Of a DNA stretch of 64,000 nucleotides, positions 44,885-54,910 are shown piece after piece. Position numbers and translations under genes: made by a program. The notes below the pieces were generated by a model. The model ran no database searches. It saw only the letters and a program-made list of their open reading frames with translations, and was not told where the DNA came from. How positions within the stretch are numbered: the stretch's first letter is position 1; each line of letters opens with the position of its first letter. Origin of the DNA: JAWKZG01 sp041396125 (lineage in GTDB: Bacteria; Pseudomonadota; Gammaproteobacteria; Competibacterales; Competibacteraceae); contig JAWKZG010000002.1 in the NCBI GenBank assembly GCA_041396125.1, forward strand, positions 669,845-733,844, given 5' to 3'.

Positions 44885-46060
44885 TTAGCGTCGCGCTTGC
44901 AGCAGCAGATTGCGCGGCGTCTCATGCCGGGCACAGAAAGCCTGCAAACTCACGCGATAACCGTGTTCGGCCATAAACAGCGCCCGATCCAGCAGCAGCC
45001 AGATTTCCAGCGGCCGGCGGAACAGATGCCGTACCAGACTCATGCGTTTGACCCGCTGGCGGCGCTGTTGGCCCAGTGTTTCGTAATAGTGCCAGTCCAC
45101 GCTGGCGGGCAGGCGCAGATCTTTACGCACCGCTGCCCACTGGCAAAAAGCCTGGAAATCCTGGTTTAACACGCTTTCGCGCACAGTGGGAACTGGCAGA
45201 TAGGTATTTTGACCGCGTAGATCACGCTGCAAACTATCAAATCCCAGTCGCCACTGCACTTCGTTTTCGCGCAAACGGCGACGCCGCTGACCGCCAACCA
45301 GTAACTCCTGACTGGGTAACTGCAGATCCTGCCGTTCCAGGCGTAAGGTCGTGCTGCGGGCTGCTTGCGAAAGCGGCTGGTAAACCGGGCTGGCAATCAG
45401 ATGATAACAGCAAGGTGCCAGGCTGATCGCACGCAGACCACGCGCTACGCTCAAACGCAGTAACTGCAGGTGTAAATCGCCGCAGGCGTGCAGGGCGACT
45501 GCATGTTGTTCGGGCTGGAGCAGTCCGGCGCTGGCGGGGGCGAGCACATCGGCACAATGAAACTGCAGCGGCAATTCTGTTGCCAGTTGGTGGCCTTGCC
45601 GGCACAAGTCCGGGTTGCGTTCGATACAATCTACCGGCTGGCCCGAGTGATGTGCCAGCAGCCGACCCAGATGGCCTTTACCAGCGCACCAGTCCAGCCA
45701 GGGCAGGGGCGTATGGGTAGCATCAAGATGAGCCACAAAAGCACTGATCTGCTGCCATTTCCGACCGGGAATCGCACGTTGTAGCCGATTCGGGAAAGTA
45801 ATGCCGCCGCCGGTGGCGGCATCTGACTGAGTTGATAAAGCGCCGGGGCTGACGGAATAAAAGCGGCCAGCGCCTGGCTGAGCGCGTAAAAATCCGGGTC
45901 AAGCCGATCAATAACCGTATCGTCCAGACCGTCCAGAAAATCCGCCAGCGCCGGATTGCGGCTGCGCCAGGGATAATCAAATACATGATACGGCGCAGCT
46001 GCCGGTAGTGGGTATTTTCTGTAAGGTTATTTGTATATATAAATGTTGAACTAAAGAAAT
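44885..46060 (-). CDS. Class I SAM-dependent methyltransferase-like protein, frameshifted near the start
   Basis: The long intact part (to about 45736) begins in the SAM-binding loop: 'WLDWCAGKGHLGRLLAHHSG', 'VDCIERNPDLCRQGHQLATE', 'ALHACGDLHLQLLRLSVARG', 'ISLAPCCYHLIASPVYQPLS'. This layout, with HACGD and APCCYH, fits the Methyltransf_32-type proteins whose substrate is poorly known. Upstream, other frames continue the protein ('YHVFDYPWRSRNPALADFLD', 'DFYALSQALAAFIPSAPALY'), so the true start is near 46,060 and one or two indels lie near 45,740-45,820. The start codon could not be fixed. 28 bp separate its stop from hutF, so they may be co-transcribed. Confidence 0.72.
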
Positions 46061-46076
46061 TGCTAGTTAGCGACAC

Positions 46077-46704
46077 GGCAACGCTTTACCTGTTTGATAC
46101 CCTTGATGAGAATAAATATAGGCTATAAGAATACAATTTAAGCAGCAGAGGCATCTCCTTACATATCTCTGAAAAAGGAGATCTAGCATAATGGTGAACT
46201 CTGTAAGTCTTTTATTTTACGGCATCGATACGCAGGATTTGTGTGGTTAGCTAAAAAATTTTTAAGGGACTGATAAATAATGTTTTTTGGCTTGTGTGTG
46301 ATGAGATGAGTTAACGTTATCAGAGGTGATTGACACTACCAAAAATACGCTAAATTTGATTAAAAAATCTTTTAACTTTTGCCCACGAAAAGCCGTACCA
46401 TGCCTGGTGCACCTCCAAAGACAAGGCCTACACAGAATAATTCCCTTGTTCGAGGAGATAATGCGACTAAGTGAACCTGAGTGTCCAGGGCGAGGTTGAT
46501 TAGATGAATTTGGTATAGTGTTTAGTTTATAGAAGTCACCGAAAACTAATGTTGCTCCACCTGCTTTTACTCGACATTAGCTTCAGGTACATATTCAGGA
46601 TTAATGCATTTAATGTGGTTTTTTCCACTAATATATTGAAAGGAATAACCTCTGCTTGCTGTTTGGTGTTCATTTAAAATTGGAAAAATTTTTAACCGCA
46701 TTAT
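46077..46704. other. AT-rich stretch, no gene recognised
   Basis: About 630 bp at the left edge of the second accessory region. A short readable piece at 46,380-46,473 ('RTMPGAPPKTRPTQNNSLVR') may be a leftover C-terminus of something, but I cannot place it. Confidence 0.4.
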
Positions 46705-47075
46705 TTAATCCACGAATTCGATAAGATCGCTCTGAACTTGAACGTCTACAAACGCCGCATCAATATTAACTTGGTTCCATGATAATTGATGTAATGCACG
46801 AACTTGCCCTATTTGTACGCTTTGGCCATTAGAGCGACGAGCCACTACAGCTTGTTCTTGGGCGATTCGTCCAATTTTAGCTACAACATGGCTGTTGGAC
46901 AATATATTCAGGTTTGGTAAGGGCCTCTATTATAAGGCCGCAAGTGCCAATTAGCCTTCCTTGTATTTTTTGACCTCCTTGTAATCCTGTCAATCTGAAA
47001 GACTTATGATCTATTTCAACAACATCTGTTGGAATTAAAATATCAAGTGACTCACCATCTCTACCAATGCTGGTG
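46705..47075 (-). pseudogene. Unrecognised decayed gene
   Basis: Two frames together give a coherent protein end of about 120 residues: 'GESLDILIPTDVVEIDHKSF', 'RLTGLQGGQKIQGRLIGTCG', then after a frameshift near 46,905 'VVAKIGRIAQEQAVVARRSN', 'VRALHQLSWNQVNIDAAFVD' and 'VQSDLIEFVD' with a stop. No clear start upstream. Family not recognised. The lack of a start and the frame change suggest a remnant. Confidence 0.4.
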
Positions 47076-47351
47076 GTCTACGGTAAACGAGAAGATTTAG
47101 GGTTCACTTTTTTTCTACATAGAATTTATCGAATACGCTTGTACGATTACCATTTACTTTTGTCCAATAGAATATCGAATATTAGCCATCGGAATATTTT
47201 TGAGTAGTGTTTAACACTGCGCCGAAGAGTCAAGATCAAGTTTATTTTTTGCCATTTTGAGTCACTGCCTCGATTAATAAAATTCTCCAGCTTACTCATG
47301 AGAATTTTATTAAATTATTAAAATTCAGTGTGTTTGTATTTTTGAGGTGAG

Positions 47352-47911
47352 TTAGAAGATTTCTTGGAAGTTGGTTGCTTGTTTGATGCTAATAAAACCA
47401 TCATTAAGAATCTCACTGTTTAGTAAAGGTACAAGTTCTACTATATTGCCTTCTTTATTAAAACGGATGTCAAAAATACCCAATTTACCTTCTGCACCAG
47501 CACCTGCTTCTTCTCCAAACAAGAACCAATAACGTTATCTTTGACTCCTGCTGTAACTGCTTGCCCTGCAAAATTCAGAAGATTAGTTAAAGGAGTAGTA
47601 GCATCCATACTTGAAGTTACCTTAGTTAATATGCTACCGACCCCGATATCTAACGTCGTATCGTTTTTCGCTATATAGGTACCAATTCGAATGGCGTATT
47701 CTTTGCTATAATTAGGTACATAAATAACTTTGGTGTCGGTATCTGAAATTACTAAAATTGGTTTGCTCCCATAAACGCGAAAACCGTCAATTTCTTTATT
47801 TGTTTCTGTAATTGGGATTGCAGTAGTGTAGGAGCATCCTCCTATACTGCAAAATATGACTGCTATAAAAAATAATATAGCCATGTGTAGATTCAGCATT
47901 TTATTCTCCAA
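47352..47911 (-). CDS. Small lipoprotein of unknown function, one frameshift
   Basis: A signal peptide with lipobox 'VIFCSIGGC' near residue 26 predicts a lipid-anchored protein. The body has 'IDGFRVYGSKPILVISDTDT' and 'YSKEYAIRIGTYIAKNDTTL', a beta-rich pattern. The open frame ends at 47441, but shifting frame near 47,520 continues well ('FGEEAGAGAEGKLGIFDIRF', 'NSEILNDGFISIKQATNFQE') to a TAA at 47352, giving about 186 aa. AT-rich compared with the flanking core genes. Family not recognised. Confidence 0.6.
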
Positions 47912-48240
47912 TTATTTGTTAATTTTCTGAAAATTAATATCTTTAAAACCAACTCTTCTGAGGAGATCCTATTATAAATTTTTTCCTGTAGGTGGATTGA
48001 GGCGATTTCAAGGCGGCTCAAATTGCACATTGTAATTGCTTGTTAATACTCCTATCGTTTGATAAATCGTGAACTAAACTGTTTAGATATAATTCTATGC
48101 CTACCGTAATCCCATCGTGAATTTCCAATTAACGCTGCAATAGCGACCTCTTTTTACACTGCTCTTCAGGTTGTTAATCAAGCACCGGTATAGCTAAAAA
48201 AAACCCGCTTGCATATGAGTTGTCACGCCGGAGAGTAGAC
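47912..48240. other. Intergenic region upstream of the vanadium haloperoxidase
   Basis: About 330 bp, AT-rich, divergent between the lipoprotein and the haloperoxidase. Must hold both promoters; no specific site is clear. Confidence 0.45.
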
Positions 48241-50388
48241 ATGAGCATTAATCATCCTCGCCCAAAGCCAGAAGGCGCAGAACGCCATAATCAAGCCAAG
48301 TCTCGTCGCGATCAGGCCAGTACACTTGCGGCGCATCGCGTTGTGTCACCGCCAACTACTCATAGCAATGGCGAAGAACAAAAATATGCAGGTGTCTGGC
48401 CCTCGAACTTCACCAAAGGCTTACCGCATACAGAGGAAGGTGTTGTCGATGAACGGGCATACGAACTATTCGTGGATGCTATTAATCGGCCTGACACAAG
48501 CGTTGATGTTCCATTGGGGCCGATCGAAGCACATGGCGCACATCGACCGCAGGGATATTGTGAAAACCCGGATGCTGTCAAAGACTTCTATGGGGAGGGC
48601 TATTGCAAGCCTGATGGCGAGAAAGAAAATTTAATTAGTGTACGCCGTTGGGAAAGCCCCCTGGCAGGGCATGTGTATGATTTGCAAGGACCGGATGCTG
48701 GGTCAGTGGCTATGGAACGGGCACCAACTCTGGGATCCAGCGAATTGTGTGCTGAGATAGCGGAAGTATACGCGGCAGCTCTATTGCGTGATGTACCTTT
48801 CACCGGGATCGAAAATGCTGCAGGGACGAATCATGACGGTATCAGCGTTTCTTCTATCGTGGAGGGATTGAATTCTCTGTCCTGGTTTGATCCTACTGCA
48901 ACACCGGATTCGGCGTTTCCTGACGGATCGGGGCAATTAACGCTGCAAGAGCAACGACGACGCAAAGCCCGGACTTACGAGCTGTTGGATAATGGCGCGG
49001 CTACAGTAAAACCTCTCGACGCTGCCAGTTTGCTGCGAGGTTCCGTTCCTGGTGCTAAGCAAGGTCCTTATATCTCACAGTTTCTTTTAGTTGGAACGCA
49101 AGGACGCAATGGTCCTGGAAATGGAAAAACAGTAACGAAATGCGTCACACCAACTTGGCATAAGCCGGAAGAGGGTTTGATTGTCTACGGAACTCAGACA
49201 ATAGACCAGCGCCTGTATCCACAGCGCGAGGATTTGGACTACATGACGGATTGGCTGTCATGGCTGGATGTGCAAAACGGCGCTAATCTGGTCGGTGCGA
49301 CTGCGTTTGAATCCTGTCGGCGGTTCATTTCCACACCACGCGATCTGGCATCGTATGTACATTATGATGCACTGTATCAGGCGTATCTCAATGCCTGCTT
49401 GATCTTGCTGAATTTAAATGCACCGTTTCAATTCGGATTTCCCAGTGGTCGTGATCGAATACAAAACCCAACCAGGGATTCATTTGCTACTTTTGGCCCG
49501 CCACATATCTTGACTCTGGTTACAGAAGCCGCAACGCGTGCCTTAAAAGCCGTGCGGCGACAGAAGTTTAATTATCATCGGAGAGCACGGCCAGAAGTAC
49601 TAGGTGCCTTGCTGAGTTTAGTTGCGAATGGTAAGGGTGACGTGCTTGGTAAACAGGCTAGCGCTACGGTAGAAGAGATACTGCAGGAGCTTAAAAAAAC
49701 GGGTTTACTGGATTTCATTCATGCACACAATAAACGTCAAAACCAAATGAATAGGGACAAACCAGGACGGAATCCTGTGCATTATCCGGAAAATGATAAT
49801 AAGGCTTTTACCTGGTTTCAAAAAAATTATCTGTTGCCGATGGCATTTCCAGAAGGTTCACCCATGCATCCTGCTTATGGTGCCGGTCATGCAACGGTCG
49901 CTGGAGCCTGCGTCACTATGCTGAAATCGTTCTTCCAAATGTTTGAATGTAAGAACGATTGGGCAAACCCATTAACACTGCACGATATCGGCATAAACAC
50001 AATATGGGTCGCCAGCAAAAATAGTAAAGCTTTGCAGCCAGATCCTTTTAATCGGCCCGCTCGCTGTCTGACGCTGCAAGGGGAACTTAACAAGCTGGCT
50101 GCAAATATCTCGATAGGTCGCAATATGGCTGGTGTGCACTACTACACAGATTATTATGACTCAATACGCATGGGCGAGCGTATCGCTGTGGGTATTCTGC
50201 AAGAGCAGATGCTGACTTACCCTGAATCTGTTTCGGTCAGTTTTAATAGTTTTGATCAGGATCAGATGATCTTGAGTACAGATGGTAAAGGTGCCCAAGC
50301 TGATGTCCAAATCGTCTCTGCAGACGGTGATATCGTCAGTTTACTGGATTGGTGGAATCGGCATGGTTCGATGCAGCCAATAACATGA
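48241..50388 (+). CDS. Vanadium-dependent haloperoxidase (algal/cyanobacterial bromoperoxidase type)
   Basis: 715-aa enzyme that uses vanadate and H2O2 to oxidise bromide or other halides to hypohalous acid. The vanadate-site motifs are visible in order: 'KFNYHRRARPEVLG' (Lys and Arg, about residue 435), 'MHPAYGAGHATVAGACVTML' (acid/base His, about residue 549) and 'SIGRNMAGVHYYTDYYDS' (Arg and the His that ligates vanadium, about residues 628-637). The AYGAGHATVAGAC form matches the bromoperoxidase branch rather than fungal PSGH enzymes. ATG 48241 follows ggagagtag and is preferred to an upstream TTG. No signal peptide is evident. It is followed by a haem peroxidase 245 bp downstream. Confidence 0.9.
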   Translation: MSINHPRPKPEGAERHNQAKSRRDQASTLAAHRVVSPPTTHSNGEEQKYAGVWPSNFTKGLPHTEEGVVDERAYELFVDAINRPDTSVDVPLGPIEAHGAHRPQGYCENPDAVKDFYGEGYCKPDGEKENLISVRRWESPLAGHVYDLQGPDAGSVAMERAPTLGSSELCAEIAEVYAAALLRDVPFTGIENAAGTNHDGISVSSIVEGLNSLSWFDPTATPDSAFPDGSGQLTLQEQRRRKARTYELLDNGAATVKPLDAASLLRGSVPGAKQGPYISQFLLVGTQGRNGPGNGKTVTKCVTPTWHKPEEGLIVYGTQTIDQRLYPQREDLDYMTDWLSWLDVQNGANLVGATAFESCRRFISTPRDLASYVHYDALYQAYLNACLILLNLNAPFQFGFPSGRDRIQNPTRDSFATFGPPHILTLVTEAATRALKAVRRQKFNYHRRARPEVLGALLSLVANGKGDVLGKQASATVEEILQELKKTGLLDFIHAHNKRQNQMNRDKPGRNPVHYPENDNKAFTWFQKNYLLPMAFPEGSPMHPAYGAGHATVAGACVTMLKSFFQMFECKNDWANPLTLHDIGINTIWVASKNSKALQPDPFNRPARCLTLQGELNKLAANISIGRNMAGVHYYTDYYDSIRMGERIAVGILQEQMLTYPESVSVSFNSFDQDQMILSTDGKGAQADVQIVSADGDIVSLLDWWNRHGSMQPIT

Positions 50389-50633
50389 TGTGTTTTATAA
50401 GGAGATATAAGGATAAATATAGAGAAAATTTTTTTAAATTATTGTTTTTTTATAAAATTATCGGAAAAATTTTGCGATGAGTACCTTCTGCATAATTCAC
50501 GATGAATTCACGGAAGGTGCTTTAAAGTACATTTAAAATTAAGCAGCCGACAGGGTAACAAGGAGCTTAGAAGATTCAGGGTTACAGGGATGTATATTAT
50601 GAATTGAAAAATAATTACCAGGAGGAACTGGAA

Positions 50634-52322
50634 ATGTCTCGTTCGCATAGCGTACGAAAGTCATCTGATGATGCGTCACATATTGTTGGATTCAGGAATT
50701 TTTTGACAACGCCTAAACCATCTGAGCGTTTTAATGGGAAATATAAATTATCCCAAGAAGATCTTGATAAGGCGCTTAAGTTGCTGGCAGAGCGTATAGG
50801 GCAAGAGTCCAATCGTATCGATGTGAATTGGGATAACGAAAATATTCCTTCAGGTTATACTTATTTGGCTCAATTAATTGGTCACGATTTCGTTTTTAAT
50901 TCTGCTTCATTAATATCAATAAATAACTGTCTTGAGCAAAAAAATCTTCGAAAGTCATATTTGCAATTGGATACTGTTTATGGTGCAGATTCTGTTGGCT
51001 TTCATAATAGGTATTATTCTCCGTATAATGAAAAAAAATATAAAACTAATTTCCGACTTTCTTCTATAAAAGGAAATAAAAAAGCATTTCGTGATTTACC
51101 AAGAAGTAGTAGCTGTTATTTACAAGATTCTCCAGATATAAAGAAAAAAATACTATCTGATATTCTTGCTGCTGATATTAGGAACGACGGTAATATAATA
51201 CTCTCGCAGCTAACGACTCTTTTTTGTCTTCTTCATAATATTATTATAAATAAAATAAATTATGAAAAAGATTCTAGAATAGAAAGCGAAATTAAATTTG
51301 AAGCAACTAAAAAAGTTGTTATAGCCATTTATCATAAAATAATCCGTGAAGATTTTTTAAATAAAATACTTCATCCTGATATCTATGGATATTATAATAA
51401 TGATTTAAATGATTTTTTTTCGAAAAAAGACGATAAAGAACCATCTATGGAATTATGCCATGCAGTTTTTCGTTTTGGGCATTCTATGGTCAGGCCAAAT
51501 TATAAATTATCTGATAAAAACGAAAATGTTATTCTTGAAGATGTAATGCGATATTCGTCATTGCGTAACCCTCATCTATTTCCATTGCCATCTGATTGGT
51601 TGGTGGCATGGTCTAATTTTTTTTGTGAATTGGGCCCTGAACCACCTGCTAATATGAGTCGTGTGATTGGGCCGCACATTGCTAAATTTCTAAATAAAGG
51701 GACGCGAAATGGTCAAGTTTATATATATTGTCCCTTCGAACGGAGTGAAAAACAAAATGAAAAGTGTAAGGCGTTACTTCCGTATCGTGATCTGGTTCGT
51801 GGATCATCATCTAAAATGAGTATGTGGTCCGTTCATTATTTGATTAAAGAGATAGAAAAAAAATCCAATAATGATTTAAAAAAAATAATTGCAGGTAATA
51901 AGCTTTTTAAAGAATGGAAAATTTGGGTTTATGAAATAAAAAAATGGCTTGATGAATATAAAGTTTTTGATAGAGAGTCTAAAATTAAAGAATTTTTGTC
52001 TAATGATCCACCTTTGTATTTTTTTACATTGTTTGAAGCTAAAAAAACTTCAAGTGGAAAAACATTAGGACCTCTTGGTTCTATTATTATTGCAGAAGAG
52101 TTTTTTAAATTACTGCGGTCAGAATCTAACCGCAATAATGCTAATTTAAAAAAATACGGCTCTCTTTGTACAGAGAGTTATGATGAGATTTTTTTTAAAA
52201 ATTTGTCAGATTTGACAAATTTGTCAGGAAAGCCGTCTTCAGTTATGAGTGAAGTAATAAAATTTGTCGAAAAAAATATAACTGATGAAGACTTGTATGC
52301 GGAAAAGTACCCAATTATTTGA
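50634..52322 (+). CDS. Animal-type haem peroxidase (An_peroxidase family)
   Basis: 562 aa. ATG 50634 follows a strong aggagg ribosome site and is preferred to TTG 50604. Distal His in 'YTYLAQLIGHDFVFNSASLI' (about residue 80), 'LQLDTVYG', proximal His in 'AVFRFGHSMVRPNYKL' (about residue 285), catalytic-type Arg in the central part, and late landmarks 'LLPYRDLVRG' and 'TLGPLGSIIIAEEFFKLL'. This is the myeloperoxidase/peroxinectin-like superfamily that also occurs in bacteria. The coding sequence is very AT-rich (many AAA/AAT/ATT codons), far from the GC-rich core genes, pointing to horizontal origin. Paired with a vanadium haloperoxidase upstream and the 138-aa protein 24 bp downstream. Confidence 0.88.
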   Translation: MSRSHSVRKSSDDASHIVGFRNFLTTPKPSERFNGKYKLSQEDLDKALKLLAERIGQESNRIDVNWDNENIPSGYTYLAQLIGHDFVFNSASLISINNCLEQKNLRKSYLQLDTVYGADSVGFHNRYYSPYNEKKYKTNFRLSSIKGNKKAFRDLPRSSSCYLQDSPDIKKKILSDILAADIRNDGNIILSQLTTLFCLLHNIIINKINYEKDSRIESEIKFEATKKVVIAIYHKIIREDFLNKILHPDIYGYYNNDLNDFFSKKDDKEPSMELCHAVFRFGHSMVRPNYKLSDKNENVILEDVMRYSSLRNPHLFPLPSDWLVAWSNFFCELGPEPPANMSRVIGPHIAKFLNKGTRNGQVYIYCPFERSEKQNEKCKALLPYRDLVRGSSSKMSMWSVHYLIKEIEKKSNNDLKKIIAGNKLFKEWKIWVYEIKKWLDEYKVFDRESKIKEFLSNDPPLYFFTLFEAKKTSSGKTLGPLGSIIIAEEFFKLLRSESNRNNANLKKYGSLCTESYDEIFFKNLSDLTNLSGKPSSVMSEVIKFVEKNITDEDLYAEKYPII

Positions 52323-52346
52323 ATTTATTATGCCTAGGAGGCTGTT

Positions 52347-52763
52347 ATGGCTATAGAACGCGTTTTTGTTTCTGATCATAAAGAATTAGGTGAAAAATTA
52401 ATTAAATTAGCTAAACATGAAGCTGTAATTCCTGAAAAAGGTAATATGGAAGCTGATAACATATCACTTGAAGATATAAATATAGATGATCTAAAAAAAT
52501 ACTTTGGAGATAAGGTCAAATTTCCTGCGCATATTACTAAAGTTACTTTAGTGCAGGCAAAAGATAAGACGGAGCTGATTATTAAACTTCCGCCTAAGGA
52601 CATGCTCGAAGATTCGTTCGAAATCATGAAGCAAGCAGGAACCTACCCTTTGCCATCGTTTTATGAAGATATTGTGTTTAGAGCTGCTCCACAGGATAAT
52701 CTGGATAAAAAATCTGTTTTAGCAATGCGAGTAGGCGATTACGCTATAGGGCAATGCACTTAA
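52347..52763 (+). CDS. 138-aa protein with near-terminal Cys, possible modified peptide
   Basis: Not recognised as a known family. It has a perfect ribosome site (taggagg) and lies 24 bp after the haem peroxidase, so the two should be co-expressed. Residues about 55-87 ('VKFPAHITKVTLVQAKDKTE', 'LIIKLPPKDML') recall the P-x-x-V-x-V...LxLxLPPK pattern of nitrile-hydratase-like leader peptides (NHLP) of ribosomal peptides, only weakly. The single cysteine is the last but one residue ('VGDYAIGQCT'). A YcaO-domain gene lies 2 kb away, so a substrate of that enzyme is possible. Alternatively a small partner subunit of the peroxidase. The stop overlaps the stop of the convergent regulator gene. Confidence 0.6.
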   Translation: MAIERVFVSDHKELGEKLIKLAKHEAVIPEKGNMEADNISLEDINIDDLKKYFGDKVKFPAHITKVTLVQAKDKTELIIKLPPKDMLEDSFEIMKQAGTYPLPSFYEDIVFRAAPQDNLDKKSVLAMRVGDYAIGQCT

Positions 52764-54874
52764 TTTGCTTTGCAGCTATATTCGGGCTGACTAGGTACAG
52801 GGAGTCCCAGATTTTTTAGCCCTTGCTGCAGATATTGCCAATCATCGCTCCTGCTAACCGGGCAGCATTGTAGAAGCCAGCGCGTAATCGTTAAATTATC
52901 GGGCTGTGACATTGCTGCCCAGTTATGATAAATGTAATCCATCATGAATTCTGCCTCTTTCAGAGCATCATCAATGCGCTTTAGATGATAAAGCGCTGAT
53001 GTTTTCCACATGGGTATATTCCAAATTACATTATCTGCGAGTTCAGCAGCTTTAACGCATGCTATATAATCACCGCATAAAAATCTTATGCCTACTTGAT
53101 AGGCCCAATGTACAGCAGAGGGATTTGGGTCCAGTATCAGCGATTGATCGGCAAACTCAAGCGCACGGTTTTTATGATCGCAGAATGCCAGGCCTTGAGC
53201 ACTTGAAATCAAAGTCCAGGGATCGTTTTCATTTAAATTGCTTGCATTTATATAGCTATGAGCTGCATGTTCGTAATGCCCGAGCAATGCATAAGACCAA
53301 CCGAGATATAAGTGAGTTCTTGAATTAAGAGGTTCAAGTTGGAGGGCTTTTTTTGCGAGAGTAAGGCCTTCCTCTAAACGTGGAGATGACCTCCAGAGGC
53401 CAGGATTAACCATATGTCGGCAATTTTCAATTTGCACAAACCCCAGATAAGCGCTTGTAAAATTAGGTGCTACTGCAATAATTGAGCGGAAAATTTCTAA
53501 TGCGCGCTGATGCTCTTGAGGTTTAAAACTTAATATTAGATTCTGACCTCTTAGCCACCGATCATAAATATCCAAAGATACATCGGGTTTGCTGGCAATC
53601 TGCGCCAATCTCTCGGCAGACAGATTTACATTCAGTGCCATGGCGATTCGCCGTACAATCATATGTTGCACCTCAAACCAGGATTCCAGGCGCAGTTCAA
53701 AACGATCACTCCAAACGTAAGTCTGGGCGCCGCTGTCTTGCAGTGTCAGAATCAGAATCAAAGTATCTTTGTGCTGATATACTGTCGTTTGGAGTGTGTA
53801 TTGCGATAGGTTTGATCGCTCTGGGTTGTGCGCAACCGGAGGCGTTTTCAGATCAACCACTAGCCAGTCGCGGAACCTGACCAGGCAAGCTATCAGTTCA
53901 TGGCGAAATCCAAAAACCAGATAATCTTTCTCCTCGGCAACACCGTCAGTCATGAATGGGGCCATTCCAATAGCCAGTTTTCGCGCAGGGGCTTGTTTGG
54001 GAATTGGATTTTCGGACGGGAAAACGATGTGCTTTTCAGCAATAGTGTCAATAACTTCTTTTACGGGGCTGTTATTATCTTGTTGTTGTTCTAATTCCCC
54101 CAACTTGATCGCTGCGACCAGATTTTGAGTCGTTGCCGATGGCTCTTCTCCATAATCTTCATCCAGCACATCGCATAACGTTTTATAGGTGCGTAAGGCA
54201 CCTGCTGTATCGCCTGTCAACGCATAGACTTGCATGAGTGTCCGACAGGCCGGTTCGTGACTGGGGTCGATATTCAAGAGCGCTTGGGCGATACGTTTTC
54301 TTGTATTTTGCGATTGCTCCGCTTCATCCAGATAGTCTTCCAGTTGGCGGATGAGTTTCTCGGTCAGCGTTTGCCGCTGGATTTGCAGCCAGATCCGATA
54401 TTCAGGATCAAAATCATCGAAATCTGGCAATAGTGAATCGCAAATGCTTTTGTTAGACAAAAGCAAGTCGTGGATTTTATTGTTCTCAAGTTGTTGATAT
54501 ATTGATATAATATCAACATCAAAGGCACTGATATTGAGACTTAATTCAGTGCGATTGGCCTGAAAAAACGGTGCTAACGCTTTATTTAAAATACTGACAG
54601 CTTGACGTAATGAATCATGAGCTTTACTTGCCTCGAATTCGCTCCATAACAAATTACAAATTCGGTCACGGTTTTCACAAACCGAATTGTTCAGTGAACC
54701 ATTGATAAGCAGGTAAGCCAGAATTGCTTGTGCTTTGCGACTTTTGATACCAATTGGTTTGGCATTTTTGCAAATGCTGAAATGACGCAGAAACGTGGCT
54801 GAAAACACGCATTGCTTGGTTTCATAGGCCACGTGATCATTTGTGCTTGATACAGACCTCATATCGCCCACCAT
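52760..54874 (-). CDS. Large BTAD/SARP-type transcriptional regulator with TPR repeats
   Basis: 704 aa. An N-terminal winged-helix of the OmpR/SARP kind ('IKSRKAQAILAYLLINGSLN', 'NRDRICNLLWSEFEASKAHD', 'SLRQAVSILNKALAPF') is followed by a bacterial transcriptional activator domain (about 100-260: 'PSHEPACRTLMQVYALTGDT', 'AGALRTYKTLCDVLDEDYGE'), a middle domain with 'MAPFMTDGVAEEKDYLVFGF', and TPR repeats from about 455 to 690 ('LAKKALQLEPLNSRTHLYLG'). It follows the YcaO gene by 36 bp on the same strand and converges, with overlapping stop codons, on the 138-aa gene. Most likely controls this accessory cluster. Confidence 0.82.
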   Translation of the reverse strand: MVGDMRSVSSTNDHVAYETKQCVFSATFLRHFSICKNAKPIGIKSRKAQAILAYLLINGSLNNSVCENRDRICNLLWSEFEASKAHDSLRQAVSILNKALAPFFQANRTELSLNISAFDVDIISIYQQLENNKIHDLLLSNKSICDSLLPDFDDFDPEYRIWLQIQRQTLTEKLIRQLEDYLDEAEQSQNTRKRIAQALLNIDPSHEPACRTLMQVYALTGDTAGALRTYKTLCDVLDEDYGEEPSATTQNLVAAIKLGELEQQQDNNSPVKEVIDTIAEKHIVFPSENPIPKQAPARKLAIGMAPFMTDGVAEEKDYLVFGFRHELIACLVRFRDWLVVDLKTPPVAHNPERSNLSQYTLQTTVYQHKDTLILILTLQDSGAQTYVWSDRFELRLESWFEVQHMIVRRIAMALNVNLSAERLAQIASKPDVSLDIYDRWLRGQNLILSFKPQEHQRALEIFRSIIAVAPNFTSAYLGFVQIENCRHMVNPGLWRSSPRLEEGLTLAKKALQLEPLNSRTHLYLGWSYALLGHYEHAAHSYINASNLNENDPWTLISSAQGLAFCDHKNRALEFADQSLILDPNPSAVHWAYQVGIRFLCGDYIACVKAAELADNVIWNIPMWKTSALYHLKRIDDALKEAEFMMDYIYHNWAAMSQPDNLTITRWLLQCCPVSRSDDWQYLQQGLKNLGLPVPSQPEYSCKAN

Positions 54875-54910
54875 TTATTATATAAATGTCGGTATTTAGC
54901 GGTTTGCTTT

